Source: G963663365 sp963663365
Lineage (GTDB): Bacteria > Hinthialibacterota > Hinthialibacteria > Hinthialibacterales > G963663365
DNA length: 64,000 bases
Direction of reading: 5' to 3'
Assembly (NCBI GenBank): GCA_963663365.2
Contig: CAXXIH010000001.1
Span: forward strand, 186,001 to 250,000
Shown: piece by piece, positions 51,908-61,310 of the stretch
Position numbering within the stretch: the first letter of the stretch is position 1
Layout of the letters: each line of letters begins with the position of its first letter
The notes under the pieces: model-generated
Told to the model about the DNA's origin: nothing
What the model saw: the letters and a program-made list of their open reading frames with translations, nothing else
The model's database searches: none
Translations under genes and position numbers: made by a program

Positions 51908-53359
51908 TTAGTACATCATCCAGTTTTGGAGTCCCGTTGCAACACCCAGCGCGCCGATAAATGTGCCGCCCTGGCCTGCGCTTGCAGCTGGGGAACCTTC
52001 CGCCAAATAAAATCCTTCGCGTGTGAACGTGTCGGGATCAGCGCTCGGATTCACATATTGAGGATCGAAATCATGATCGTTGGTTACGGCAACATTGGTA
52101 TAGCGGTCGCTTCCCACAAAAACGTTGCAGTAATCCGCGAAGCATGCTTCTTCATCAAATGAAGAAGCATCGTCAATATCACCGTTGTAAATACCATATT
52201 CACTGACCACGTTTGTGTTGATGAGATTTAACTGAATCAATACGGATGTGGTGGGATCGACACGAACCTCAAAGGAAAGGCCGTCTTTGTTATTCTGATA
52301 AACATCGCAATTGGTAACAGTGACGGTCGATTCATTATCGGCGTTCCGAACATGGATGCCTTCACTCGCGCTACCGGCGATGATGCAATTATCGAGAGTA
52401 ACAATACCTTCATCGACCCGCACGCCGTCGCCAATGCTGCCAATAAAGTCGCAATTTTCAAGAATTCCCGTGATAGGTTGTGTGCCCCGGTCGCCGTCCA
52501 AATCAACGTCGAAACCTTCGGTTAAGCTCCCAAGAACTGTGCAGTTGCGGATCACGTTGTATCCGCCGCCGAGCTGAATACCGGCATCGCAGTTAATGAG
52601 CAGATTGTCTTCCAGCAAATTGCCTTCACCGGTAGCCACGGCTGCATCGGTATTGTTGGGGGGGGCGCCGTTATCGATTTCAATTCCTGTGCCGTTACAG
52701 TTTTCAATTGTGCAACGGCGTACAATGGCTGAAGGGTCGGTCGGGGTTCCGCCTACAAATTTGGCGATTGCGACCGCGATATGGTGATCGATTAGGTGGC
52801 AGTCCTCTACAACCATATCGGTCGGGGCTGTCTGGATTCCTCCAAGGAGTACACCGATGTTGTCTCCTTGGTAGCCGGTGCCCGGCCCGCCCGCGCCTCG
52901 TACTGTGCAATTGCGAATCGTAATGCTGCTGGTATCGAAGCATGTGAGAGCTGAGCCTATCGACCCTGCATTAACGCCCGTATCAAGATTCTCGAAAGTA
53001 ATTCCATCAATTACGACGCCTTGACATCCGAAAAGCAGTGTCCCCATAAAATCGGAGCCGGGAATTCCGAGAGCGGCAAGCCGCTCGGTTGAATTCGTGG
53101 CCCGGATCGTCGGGGTTTGTCCATCCGCCGCCCGGAGTGTGAATGAGGCAACAAGACCCGCAGCCACACCGGCCGTAACATCTTCTTCGTAAACGGCACT
53201 GTCCTGAATTACAATCTCATCTCCATTGCTTGCTGCAAGCAATGCTGCCTGAACCGATGTGGCGTTACCCGATCCATCCTGGGCCACAGTGATCGTGGCG
53301 GCGTTTGCACCCACTGCAAACATGAGTACCACAAAAAATAATAAATACTGCCTTTTCAT
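51908..53359 (-). CDS. Secreted right-handed beta-helix protein
   Basis: The 483-residue product has a signal peptide (MKRQYLLFFVVLMFAVGANA) and is then a run of beta-helix coils of 20-25 residues, for example DGSGNATSVQAALLAASNGDEIVIQDS, SSITIRNCTVRGAG, GILENCDFIGSIGDGVRVDEGIVTLDNCIIAG and TVTVTNCDVYQNNKDG. This is the pectate-lyase-like fold (NosD/CASH type) used by polysaccharide-degrading or surface proteins. No lyase catalytic residues can be assigned. Start Met15 of the open frame (53359) has AGGAGAGAG upstream and begins the signal peptide. Located at or outside the cell surface. Confidence 0.8.
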   Translation of the reverse strand: MKRQYLLFFVVLMFAVGANAATITVAQDGSGNATSVQAALLAASNGDEIVIQDSAVYEEDVTAGVAAGLVASFTLRAADGQTPTIRATNSTERLAALGIPGSDFMGTLLFGCQGVVIDGITFENLDTGVNAGSIGSALTCFDTSSITIRNCTVRGAGGPGTGYQGDNIGVLLGGIQTAPTDMVVEDCHLIDHHIAVAIAKFVGGTPTDPSAIVRRCTIENCNGTGIEIDNGAPPNNTDAAVATGEGNLLEDNLLINCDAGIQLGGGYNVIRNCTVLGSLTEGFDVDLDGDRGTQPITGILENCDFIGSIGDGVRVDEGIVTLDNCIIAGSASEGIHVRNADNESTVTVTNCDVYQNNKDGLSFEVRVDPTTSVLIQLNLINTNVVSEYGIYNGDIDDASSFDEEACFADYCNVFVGSDRYTNVAVTNDHDFDPQYVNPSADPDTFTREGFYLAEGSPAASAGQGGTFIGALGVATGLQNWMMY

Positions 53360-53542
53360 GATTGACTCTCTCTCCTGCGAAATAATGACAAACAGTACCA
53401 TTTGTACCGCCCGTTTTATTTGCGCGTATTATAGTACAATTTTGCATATTGTCTGAACCCCCTGCAATTGCAAATATTTGCAAACAAGCGTTGACGAAAG
53501 TGGGTGGGATCAATGGCAATTAATTTGAGAATTGAATATGGA

Positions 53543-55303
53543 TTAATCGATGAAATCCCGTAATCGTTTGCTGCGCGCGGGATGCCGCATTTTCCGCAAT
53601 GCTTTGGTTTCAATCTGCCGTACACGCTCACGAGTTACACCGAATCGGTTTCCGACCTCTTCAAGCGTTCTTTGACGTCCGTCACCGATACCAAAACGAA
53701 GGCGCAGCACCGTCTCTTCCCGCTCCGTTAATGTTTTTAGGACATGCTCCAATTGCTCGTCCATAATCATATCTGAAGTGGCGTTTTCCGGAGAAATCAC
53801 ATTTTTATCCTCAATGAAATCCCCAAATTGCGTATCTCCATCGTCTCCTACAGGAGTTTCCAATGAGACCGGCTGTTGCGCAATTTTGAATATTCCCCGG
53901 ACCTTATCGACCGGAAGTTCCATATGCATCGAAATCTCTTCCGGAGTAGGCTCACGTCCGAATTCCTGAACGAGTTTTCGGGAAATTCGGGTCATTTTAT
54001 TGATCGTCTCGATCATATGTACGGGGATACGAATCGTTCGAGCTTGGTCAGCGATTGCCCGTGTAACCGCTTGCCGGATCCACCATGTCGCATAAGTCGA
54101 GAATTTATAGCCGCGCCGATACTCGAATTTATCAACGGCCCGCATAAGGCCGATGTTGCCCTCTTGAATAAGATCCAAGAATTGCAGGCCGCGGTTGGTG
54201 TAGTTTTTGGCAATTGAAACAACCAAGCGAAGGTTCGCTTTGACGATATCCATTTTCGCCAAGTGTGCGATACGTTCGCCAGTGTGTATCTGGCCCGTGA
54301 TTAATTTGAGCCGGTCGACACCGCTTTCCGCTTCTTGTTCTACACGCTCGATCTTCTCTTTTGCGCGTTTGAGGCGGCGGCAAAGGTCATGCAATGTGTC
54401 CCGTGATAGGCCGGTCTTTTTTTCTATGGCGCTTTTACCTGCCGGTGTACTATTCAGTTTTGCGTAGAGTTTGGTTGCTTCGGCGGCACTAATACCCAAA
54501 TGAGACTCGGCACGGCGTTGTTCCCGTTCGGCGTCGTCCATGCGGCGGCTGAGTGTTACAAGACGCCTGGCGAATTTGCCTAATTGCTCATGATCGATAT
54601 GCATGGAAATCAAAAGATTTCCCAAATAGATTTTCTTGCCTGCAATCTGCGCTTTATTCTTGCGCGGAGCCTTTTCCAAGAGGCTTAATTGTTTTTGTTC
54701 TTCATCCAGATGAGCCGATTTCGATCTGAGGTCCCGTACTAATTTTCTTCGTTCTTTGTCGGAAATTTCTGTTTGGCCTTCAAGGCAAAGCATGAGACCT
54801 TCCGGCCGCACTTGCTCATGTTCGAGTTTATCGACCAGCCTTAAAATCTCCCGCACGGTCAATGGCGAAAGAGCCAATGCACGGCACACTTTGAATCGGC
54901 CGGATTCGATGCGCTTGGCAAGTTCGATTTCCTCTTCGCGGGTCAATAACGGCACACGACCCATTTCGCGCAGGTACATACGGACCGGGTCATCAATCCG
55001 CACCCTTTCATTACGGCGATAGAGTTCTTCGTCCTCTTCTGTGCGGAGCAATTTCAGTTCGTCGTCGCGGGATAGGGGTATTGCGCCCTCTTCGCCTTGA
55101 GGAATGGCGTATTCATCGATCAGCTCGATTTCAAGGTCTTCAAAGGTTAAAAGGAGGTCATTCAGTTCACGCGGTTTGAGCTCTTCATCGCAAATAGCGC
55201 GATTGATTTCGTCATAGGTCAAGCGTCCATTTGCTTGACCGAGCTCGACCAGCTCCCGCAAACGGGCATTACGGAAACGCTTCCGCGGGCGAGTTTTCGC
55301 CAT
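53543..55303 (-). CDS. rpoD: RNA polymerase primary sigma factor (RpoD / sigma-70)
   Basis: The 586-residue protein has the region order of a primary sigma factor: 1.1-like start (LRELVELGQANGRLTYDEIN), region 1.2 (DPVRMYLREMGRVPLLTREEEIELAKRIE), region 2 (NLRLVVSIAKNYTNRGLQFLDLIQEGNIGLMRAVDKFEYRRGYKFSTYATWWIRQAVTR within about 350-440), region 3 and region 4 (LRLRFGIGDGRQRTLEEVGNRFGVTRERVRQIETKALRKMRHP). It directs RNA polymerase to housekeeping promoters. The FlgM target sigma-28 is a different protein and not in the window. The 5' region (55304-55536) has short palindromes, for example CGCCATcATGGCG. Confidence 0.95.
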   Translation of the reverse strand: MAKTRPRKRFRNARLRELVELGQANGRLTYDEINRAICDEELKPRELNDLLLTFEDLEIELIDEYAIPQGEEGAIPLSRDDELKLLRTEEDEELYRRNERVRIDDPVRMYLREMGRVPLLTREEEIELAKRIESGRFKVCRALALSPLTVREILRLVDKLEHEQVRPEGLMLCLEGQTEISDKERRKLVRDLRSKSAHLDEEQKQLSLLEKAPRKNKAQIAGKKIYLGNLLISMHIDHEQLGKFARRLVTLSRRMDDAEREQRRAESHLGISAAEATKLYAKLNSTPAGKSAIEKKTGLSRDTLHDLCRRLKRAKEKIERVEQEAESGVDRLKLITGQIHTGERIAHLAKMDIVKANLRLVVSIAKNYTNRGLQFLDLIQEGNIGLMRAVDKFEYRRGYKFSTYATWWIRQAVTRAIADQARTIRIPVHMIETINKMTRISRKLVQEFGREPTPEEISMHMELPVDKVRGIFKIAQQPVSLETPVGDDGDTQFGDFIEDKNVISPENATSDMIMDEQLEHVLKTLTEREETVLRLRFGIGDGRQRTLEEVGNRFGVTRERVRQIETKALRKMRHPARSKRLRDFID

Positions 55304-55536
55304 CTAAAACTCCTCTCTCTCCGGCCGTGACTACGCCATCATGGCGCACATCACATTACCAACCGCCGGACTCCCGCTCCGGCGAGGCACCGCACCCGGT
55401 GGGCGTCCGTAGTATAAAGTCCACTACACTCCGGGCAAGGAACGTAGCAGCGCTAACCTGAAAGCTCCGAATATGTTGCTATTATTTATTTTACCAAATG
55501 AGTTTGATGTAACGTTGCATAACATAAGGATTGAAA

Positions 55537-56283
55537 GTGGAGAGTGAAAAACGAAACGGTGAGGAACGACTCGGGCTTACGGTGATCATTCCCGCTTATA
55601 ACGAGGAAAAGCGCCTCGCCGAAACGGTGCGCGAGCATCATGCTTATCTTTGGGAACATCGGGACTGTTGGCCGAAAGGAGTAGAACTTCTTATCGTGGT
55701 TAATGGCTCTACGGATCGAACCGGAGAAATCGCTCGTGCTCTTGATGAGGAATTGGCGCTGGTTCGTGCCTGGGAAACGAGTAGCCGTTTGGGCAAAGGC
55801 GGCGCCGTGTTTCAGGGATTCCGTCTCGCCCGGGGGAGTGTTGTGGCCTTTTGTGATGCGGACAATTCGACCGTGCCCGCGCAACTCCGGCTGATTGTCG
55901 ATGCGATTCAATCAGGCGCTGATGTGGGCATTGGGACAAGGTGGGCTCCAGGCAGCGTCCAAGTAATTCGCCAACCTTTGGTCCGGCGTATCGCCAGCCG
56001 GATTTTCAATTTAATTGTTCGTATCTTATTTGGATTGCCCTATACGGATACTCAGTGCGGGGCCAAAGCTTTTAAATACTCCGCTCTTGAGCCACTTTTG
56101 GAAAGTGAGGTTTCCAGTGGTTGGGCGTTTGATGTAGAATTGTTGTGGCGGCTCAGGAACAGCGGAGCCGAAATTGCTGAAATTCCTATCGAATGGAGGG
56201 ATGGCAGCGGCTCACGACTGCGTATGCACCGTGACGGTCCTCAGATGTTGTTGGAATTGCTCAAAATCCGCCTCCGCAAATGA
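55537..56283 (+). CDS. GT2 glycosyltransferase (dolichyl-phosphate glucosyltransferase-like)
   Basis: The 248-residue protein has the GT-A fold of family 2: LTVIIPAYNEEKRLAETV, LLIVVNGSTDRT, GKGGAVFQGFRLARGSVVAFCDADNST (DxD-type metal motif), then IFNLIVRILFGLPYTDTQCGAKAF, typical of enzymes that transfer a sugar to a polyprenyl phosphate. It would act at the cytoplasmic face of the membrane. GTG 55537 is chosen because AAGGA lies 6 nt upstream; TTG 55531 is too close. It is followed after 252 bp by the secretion operon and is divergent from rpoD. Confidence 0.88.
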   Translation: MESEKRNGEERLGLTVIIPAYNEEKRLAETVREHHAYLWEHRDCWPKGVELLIVVNGSTDRTGEIARALDEELALVRAWETSSRLGKGGAVFQGFRLARGSVVAFCDADNSTVPAQLRLIVDAIQSGADVGIGTRWAPGSVQVIRQPLVRRIASRIFNLIVRILFGLPYTDTQCGAKAFKYSALEPLLESEVSSGWAFDVELLWRLRNSGAEIAEIPIEWRDGSGSRLRMHRDGPQMLLELLKIRLRK

Positions 56284-56535
56284 GTCGCCAGGGCCGGCAT
56301 GCCAATGAATCATGCCAATTCGTCATTTCCCACCGAATCTTATATCTTAATAAAATACGCATCTCGCAGATTCATCCGGGTCATGTTTGGTCTGGTCATC
56401 CAGCGTTATGAGAGACTATTTGTGACTGTGGATCGTATATAGAGGTTGTCCCCCGGTGCATAAACAGCAAGTCTTATTCGTCAAAGCTTAGTTTGCTTGT
56501 CGATATCTTCGTTTCCGGGGAGGAGAATCAGAATA

Positions 56536-58206
56536 ATGAGCCGAAGACTAGCCCGTGTTTTGGAGCGCGCCGGTGCCTTGCCGCTGGCCAATTTGCAGGC
56601 GGCCTTGTTGGAATACGAGCACTCCGGGGATCCCCTGGATGAAGTGCTATTGCGGCGGGGCGATCTGAGCGAAAACGATCTGCTGCAAATTTTGGCCGAT
56701 GCATTTACGGTTCGTATCATCGATCTTCCCGATGATATCCCTATACATGTCCTTTCCTTGGTTCCGGCCGAGGTGGCATTCCGGCATGTGGTGATGCCGA
56801 TTGAACAAAACAACGGGACTCTGGTTGTTGCAGGCGCGGATCCGACCGATTTGGGTGCTTTAGAGGACCTGAAGATGGTCACGGGGATGGAGGTCGAACT
56901 GGTCCTAACCCGCCGCTCGGACCTTCTCAAGCGGATTGAGGAATGCTACGGCACAAGCGTCGAGCAAATGATCGCCAGCCTGACCGATGATTCCATTGGC
57001 GCTGTCGGCGATGAGACAACGGATATTTCCGACCTGCGCGAATTAGCTCGTGAACCGACCGTTATCAACCTGGTCAATCTGATTATTTTTCAAGCGGTCG
57101 AAGAACGGGCATCTGATATCCATATCGAACCGTATGAGGGGCGGCTTGTTGTGCGGTACCGCATCGACGGATTGCTGCAAGAAATGCCTCCACCTCCCAA
57201 ACATCTCCAATCGGCCATTATTTCCCGTGTCAAAATTATGGCTGGCATGGATATCGCCGAACGCTATAAACCGCAGGATGGTCATATTCGTTTGCGGGCA
57301 TCCGAACAGGAATTGGATTTTCGTGTTTCCACAATCCCCACAGTATTCGGGGAGAGTGTGGTTATGCGTATTTTGAATAAAAGCAGCGTTCTATTGGGAA
57401 TTGAACAGCTGGGTATGACAGCCGATGTCGAACGGCAATTTGTGAGGCAGTTGGCAAGATCTCACGGAATTATTTTGGTCACCGGACCGACCGGATCAGG
57501 AAAAACCACAACGCTCTATGCGGCCCTGAACAATATCAAAAATTCAACACTAAAGATCATCACGATCGAAGAACCGGTTGAATATAATTTAGAGGGTATT
57601 AACCAGATGAATGTGAATGTGAAACGCGGTCTCACATTCGCAAACGGCTTGCGCGCAATTGTGCGTCAAGATCCTGACGTAATTATGGTGGGTGAAGTCC
57701 GCGACGGGGAAACGGCGGATATTGCCATTCGTAGTTCTCTGACCGGCCATTTGGTCTTCAGCACATTGCACACCAACAATGCCGCCGGCGCGGTCGGCCG
57801 ACTTTTGGATATGGGTGTGGAACCGTATCTAATCTCTTCGAGTCTTAGTGCTGTATTGGCGCAACGTTTGGTGCGTGTTAATTGCATACACTGTTTGGAA
57901 GAATATCACCCAGGTGAAGAGACGCTTATTTTGGCGGGGCGCGAATATCAGGAAATCCAAACGTTCCGGCGCGGCGTTGGATGCGAAAAATGCCACAATA
58001 CCGGCTACCGGGGCCGGTTAGGAGTTTTTGAACTTCTCGAACTGCGCGACGATATTCGGGAACTGATTTTAACGCGGCCGTCAACTTCTCAAGTTGTCAA
58101 AATGTCGGGCCATCGTTCCTTGCGTGAAGATGGTTTGATTAAAGTCAAAAACGGTACAACGACCGTTGAAGAAGTCATCCGTGTTACTGCTGATGATGAG
58201 GGTTGA
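56536..58206 (+). CDS. gspE: Type II secretion ATPase GspE
   Basis: The 556-residue protein has the GspE/PilB N-terminal domain (LERAGALPLANLQAALLEY, LLQILADAFTVRIIDL), then the core with SDIHIEPYEGRLVVRYRIDGLLQ, Walker A GPTGSGKT at 317-324, IEEPVEYNLEGINQMNVN, Walker B VIMVGEVRDGETADIAIRSSLTGHLVFSTLHTNNA and a tetracysteine zinc site (Cys450, Cys453, Cys483, Cys486). The hexamer powers the assembly of the secretion pseudopilus from the cytoplasm. Start ATG 56536 has GGGGAGGAG upstream. Head of the gspE-F-H-I-J-K-L operon. A PilB identity is possible, but the downstream gspK and gspL settle T2SS. Confidence 0.92.
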   Translation: MSRRLARVLERAGALPLANLQAALLEYEHSGDPLDEVLLRRGDLSENDLLQILADAFTVRIIDLPDDIPIHVLSLVPAEVAFRHVVMPIEQNNGTLVVAGADPTDLGALEDLKMVTGMEVELVLTRRSDLLKRIEECYGTSVEQMIASLTDDSIGAVGDETTDISDLRELAREPTVINLVNLIIFQAVEERASDIHIEPYEGRLVVRYRIDGLLQEMPPPPKHLQSAIISRVKIMAGMDIAERYKPQDGHIRLRASEQELDFRVSTIPTVFGESVVMRILNKSSVLLGIEQLGMTADVERQFVRQLARSHGIILVTGPTGSGKTTTLYAALNNIKNSTLKIITIEEPVEYNLEGINQMNVNVKRGLTFANGLRAIVRQDPDVIMVGEVRDGETADIAIRSSLTGHLVFSTLHTNNAAGAVGRLLDMGVEPYLISSSLSAVLAQRLVRVNCIHCLEEYHPGEETLILAGREYQEIQTFRRGVGCEKCHNTGYRGRLGVFELLELRDDIRELILTRPSTSQVVKMSGHRSLREDGLIKVKNGTTTVEEVIRVTADDEG

Positions 58207-58255
58207 ACCGGCATAAGGTATGCCGGTGTATTTATTCCGGGGAAAGGGATCGTTT

Positions 58256-59503
58256 ATGCCTCTGTTTTCGTATCAGGCGGTTACAGCCACAGGTCAAGAT
58301 GCTTCCGGGCAGCTCGAAGCGGCCAGCCGGGGAGAAGCGATCTCGATCATCCGAAATCGTGGTCTTCAGCCGCTCTCGCTTGAAGAGCGAACAACCAGCA
58401 CCCGGCCCAAGAAGGTCAATGCCAAGGTGGTTTCCGATGCTGTTGAGCCGCCACGTCCCCGCCGCCGCCGAGTTTCGCGGCGTGAACTGCCTGCTTTTAC
58501 GCGCCAACTGGGCACCCTGCTGAAGGCCGGTATCCCTATGTCCCAGGCGCTTTCGATTGTGTCCGAACAAAGCGAAAGCGAAGGTATGAGCGAACTCACT
58601 TTGCGGTTGCATGAATCCATCAGTGAGGGCGCCAGCTTATCGGAAGCCATGGCCGAGCACCCCCGTCTCTTTAACCGTCTCTATGTCAACATGGTTCGTG
58701 TTGGTGAAGAGGGAGGTGTGCTGGATGCCGTCCTGACGCAGCTGACATCGTTCTTGGAAGCGGAGCGTGAACTTCGTTCCAGCCTGACGACGGCATTGGT
58801 GTATCCATTAGTCGTCTTAAGCCTGGGATTTGTATCCGTAATGGTTTTGACTTTTTTCGTAATTCCCGGGCTTTCTGATTTATTTGCGGATTTTAATGCA
58901 CAACTACCGCTTTTGACGCGGATTGTAATTGGTGGAAGCGCTTTTCTGGTCAAGTGGTGGTGGGCGGTTTTTATCGCCACCGGTGGGGCGGTGTGGGGAG
59001 TCCGTAAAATCCTCAAAAACGCCGAAGTTATAGAGCGAATCGATGCGTATTTGCTTCGCGCACCATTGCTTGGACCGTTATTGACCAAGGCGCATATCGC
59101 CCGTTTTGCCCGCACAATGGGCACGCTTGTGAATGCGGGCATACCGGTTTTGACTGCTGTTCAATTAGTTGCGGAAACCACGGGCAGCCCGGTAATGGGA
59201 CATGCGTTACGCAGTGCCGCTGAACGGATCGGTAAAGGTGAAGGTGTGGCTGAGCCGCTACGCCAAGAAGGGCTCTTTCCGCCCATGGTGACCAATATGA
59301 TTTCTGTCGGTGAACAGTCCGGCTCTTTGGACGATATGCTTTTACAGGTCGCCGGGGCTTATGATGTCGAACTACAACAGGCTTTAAAACGGTTCATCAC
59401 GATTTTAGAGCCGCTTTTAATTTTGCTCTTGGCGGTTGTTGTCGGCACGATCATCGCCGCGTTTCTTTTCCCGATATTATCCCTCTCAGAGGTCCTTTCA
59501 TGA
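58256..59503 (+). CDS. gspF: Type II secretion inner-membrane protein GspF
   Basis: The 415-residue protein has the GspF/PilC layout: an MPLFSYQAVTATGQDASG start, FTRQLGTLLKAGIPMSQAL, then TSFLEAERELRSSLTTALVYPLVVLSLG with membrane helices at about 180-205, 225-245 and 380-405, and a repeat of the cytoplasmic domain (ARFARTMGTLVNAGIPVLTAVQLV, PMVTNMISVGEQSGSLDDMLLQVA). It couples the ATPase to the pseudopilins. An insertion at about 60-70 is Arg/Lys-rich (RPRRRRVSRRE). ATG 58256 has an AAAGGG site upstream and fits the family start. Stop overlaps the next start by 4 bp. Confidence 0.93.
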   Translation: MPLFSYQAVTATGQDASGQLEAASRGEAISIIRNRGLQPLSLEERTTSTRPKKVNAKVVSDAVEPPRPRRRRVSRRELPAFTRQLGTLLKAGIPMSQALSIVSEQSESEGMSELTLRLHESISEGASLSEAMAEHPRLFNRLYVNMVRVGEEGGVLDAVLTQLTSFLEAERELRSSLTTALVYPLVVLSLGFVSVMVLTFFVIPGLSDLFADFNAQLPLLTRIVIGGSAFLVKWWWAVFIATGGAVWGVRKILKNAEVIERIDAYLLRAPLLGPLLTKAHIARFARTMGTLVNAGIPVLTAVQLVAETTGSPVMGHALRSAAERIGKGEGVAEPLRQEGLFPPMVTNMISVGEQSGSLDDMLLQVAGAYDVELQQALKRFITILEPLLILLLAVVVGTIIAAFLFPILSLSEVLS

Positions 59504-60075
59504 TTGGCGGCCCGGGGGCAATAGACCGGAAGGGGCGGTTCTCAAGCCCGGGAATGTTCCGCGCCGGCTTCACGCTCATGGAGTTGCTTTTGGTTATTGC
59601 CCTAATCGCCGTATTGGCCGGTGTAACCGTTCCGGTATTCCGCTATACGGCCCAGGGATTCCGTATTCGCAGCACTGCCAGCACGTTGGCCGAAACGATT
59701 CGCTATGCGCGGAGTACAAGTGTTACCCGATCAGTGCGGGGAAAACTTCAATTTGTCTCCCAGCCTCCCGCGATGGCTTTGGAAATGGAAGACGATCCAC
59801 TTCAAGCACCGGGAACCTACAATGAAATACAACTGCCGCATCGTATGCAGGATGTTCTCGGTAAAGGCATTAAGCATGTAGATGTTAAAGAAAAAACGGC
59901 TACCGGTTTTGAAGAGACCGATACGATAGAATTTTTCCCGGATGGGCGTTGCACAGATACTTTTCTTTATCTTTATGGTGAAGATGACAGCGTTCATACA
60001 GTCGCCGTCGTCGGTATAAGCGGACAGGTTATGTTATTCGAAGGTGAAGTCGATTCGTATTACGGACAGGAATGA
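59500..60075 (+). CDS. gspH: Type II secretion minor pseudopilin, GspH-like
   Basis: The 191-residue protein has the prepilin cleavage motif RAG-FTLMELLLVIALIAVLAGV followed by STASTLAETIRYARSTSVTRS, the GspH-type segment after the N-terminal helix. GspH is one of the minor pseudopilins that form the tip. ATG 59500 overlaps gspF (ATGA); Met19 (59554) would give a shorter leader and is an alternative. It stands where gspG normally lies, but the segment after the helix favours GspH over GspG. A mature beta domain follows. Confidence 0.82.
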   Translation: MIGGPGAIDRKGRFSSPGMFRAGFTLMELLLVIALIAVLAGVTVPVFRYTAQGFRIRSTASTLAETIRYARSTSVTRSVRGKLQFVSQPPAMALEMEDDPLQAPGTYNEIQLPHRMQDVLGKGIKHVDVKEKTATGFEETDTIEFFPDGRCTDTFLYLYGEDDSVHTVAVVGISGQVMLFEGEVDSYYGQE

Positions 60076-60078
60076 GCC

Positions 60079-60534
60079 ATGCGCATGAATTGCATGAAAG
60101 TTCTCAGTGGGTGGCGGGATCGGGCCCACGCGCATTTCTGTCTGCGGTTACCTTGGCGTAAACGACGCCGCCGTAAAGGCGGTGTATCCCTGCTTGAGGC
60201 ACTGATTGCCATGACCATCATGGTGGTGTCAGTGACGGGGATTTTGCGGGCTTTTTCCGCTTCGTTGGTTACCGGTGCGGATGCCGAGAAATTTGCCCAT
60301 GCCGTGCTTGTGCTGCAAATGCTCGATTCCCAATTGCGTATGGGTGAGTTTTATCCTCTCGAAACCAATACCGGAACCACATCGGATGAATCCTATGAAT
60401 GGAATGTCACGTTCCAGTCGACGGATTTAACGGATTTGTACCGTGTTGATTTAACGGTTACTTGGAGACGCGGCCAATCACGCCGTTCGATTACGGTGTC
60501 GACGTATCATTATCAGGAGACCAGTACCTTATGA
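60079..60534 (+). CDS. gspI: Type II secretion minor pseudopilin GspI
   Basis: The 151-residue protein has a long basic leader (KRRRRKGG) followed by VSLLEALIAMTIMVVSVTGILRAFS, the prepilin signature with the GspI-like SLLEALIAM. GspI initiates the tip complex with GspJ and GspK. It starts 3 bp after gspH stops and overlaps gspJ by 4 bp. The mature part (about 80 residues) has the usual small beta fold. The unusually long leader is the only odd feature. Confidence 0.85.
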   Translation: MRMNCMKVLSGWRDRAHAHFCLRLPWRKRRRRKGGVSLLEALIAMTIMVVSVTGILRAFSASLVTGADAEKFAHAVLVLQMLDSQLRMGEFYPLETNTGTTSDESYEWNVTFQSTDLTDLYRVDLTVTWRRGQSRRSITVSTYHYQETSTL

Positions 60535-61310
60535 GCGGCGCGTGTACTCCATATAAACGGAATCACGCGTCTGCCGGGGGCTTCACGCTTGTTGAACTAA
60601 TTTTGGCCGGTGCTATCGGCGCTATGGTGATTGTGGCAGCCGCCAGCACCTTAATGGTGGCTATGAAAAGCCATGCAGCGCGGCGCGATGTGACGGGGAT
60701 TTACGAAATCGGCACAACCGCTTTGGATATTATGCACCGCGATCTGCTCAGTGTTTTTTTGGCCCCGGCGGATGCCCGCACCCGTTTTGTCGCCGTCGAT
60801 TATGAGGAACAAGGCCGGTCAATGGACCAGCTTATTTTTATGAGCACCGGGTATCCCACGGTGGAGTCAATGGGCGGCGAAAGTGATTTAATGGAAGTCC
60901 ATTATTATATCGACACGGATCCTTCCACAGAGGAACGGTGGCTTCAACGCCGCATCGATGCTACGCCGGATGACGATCCATTCACGGGCGGGACAAATAG
61001 CCTTCTTGGGCCGCATGTCGCCAGTTTGGATTTTCAATTTTACGATGGGACGGACTGGTGGCCATCTTGGGATTCCAAGGAAGAAATCCCTGTCGCCGTA
61101 TCAATATCGCTGGGAGTCCTTGAAGAAAAACCATCTGCTAAGCGCGGCGCCATTCCCGATGAAGAGCCCACATTATTCAACACAATGGTATGGATGCCGG
61201 TTTACCGGGCGTCCGGAGAGGGTTCGACTTCCACAGCGTTTGAAGATGAAACCGGGCAAGGTCAATCAAGCCAAAACACGGGGCAAAATAACTCGGGAGG
61301 CGGCCGATGA
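60531..61310 (+). CDS. gspJ: Type II secretion minor pseudopilin GspJ
   Basis: The 259-residue protein has the prepilin motif ASAGG-FTLVELILAGAIGAMVIVAAASTLMVAMKS near the start, then a large beta domain (ALDIMHRDLLSVFLAPAD, DQLIFMSTGYPTVESM, VASLDFQFYDGTDWWPSWD). This is the GspJ pattern. GspJ joins GspI and GspK at the pseudopilus tip. It is larger than the usual 190-210 residues and ends in a Ser/Gln/Asn/Gly-rich tail. Start ATG 60531 overlaps the gspI stop; AGGAGA lies upstream. The stop overlaps gspK by 4 bp. Confidence 0.88.
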   Translation: MSGACTPYKRNHASAGGFTLVELILAGAIGAMVIVAAASTLMVAMKSHAARRDVTGIYEIGTTALDIMHRDLLSVFLAPADARTRFVAVDYEEQGRSMDQLIFMSTGYPTVESMGGESDLMEVHYYIDTDPSTEERWLQRRIDATPDDDPFTGGTNSLLGPHVASLDFQFYDGTDWWPSWDSKEEIPVAVSISLGVLEEKPSAKRGAIPDEEPTLFNTMVWMPVYRASGEGSTSTAFEDETGQGQSSQNTGQNNSGGGR

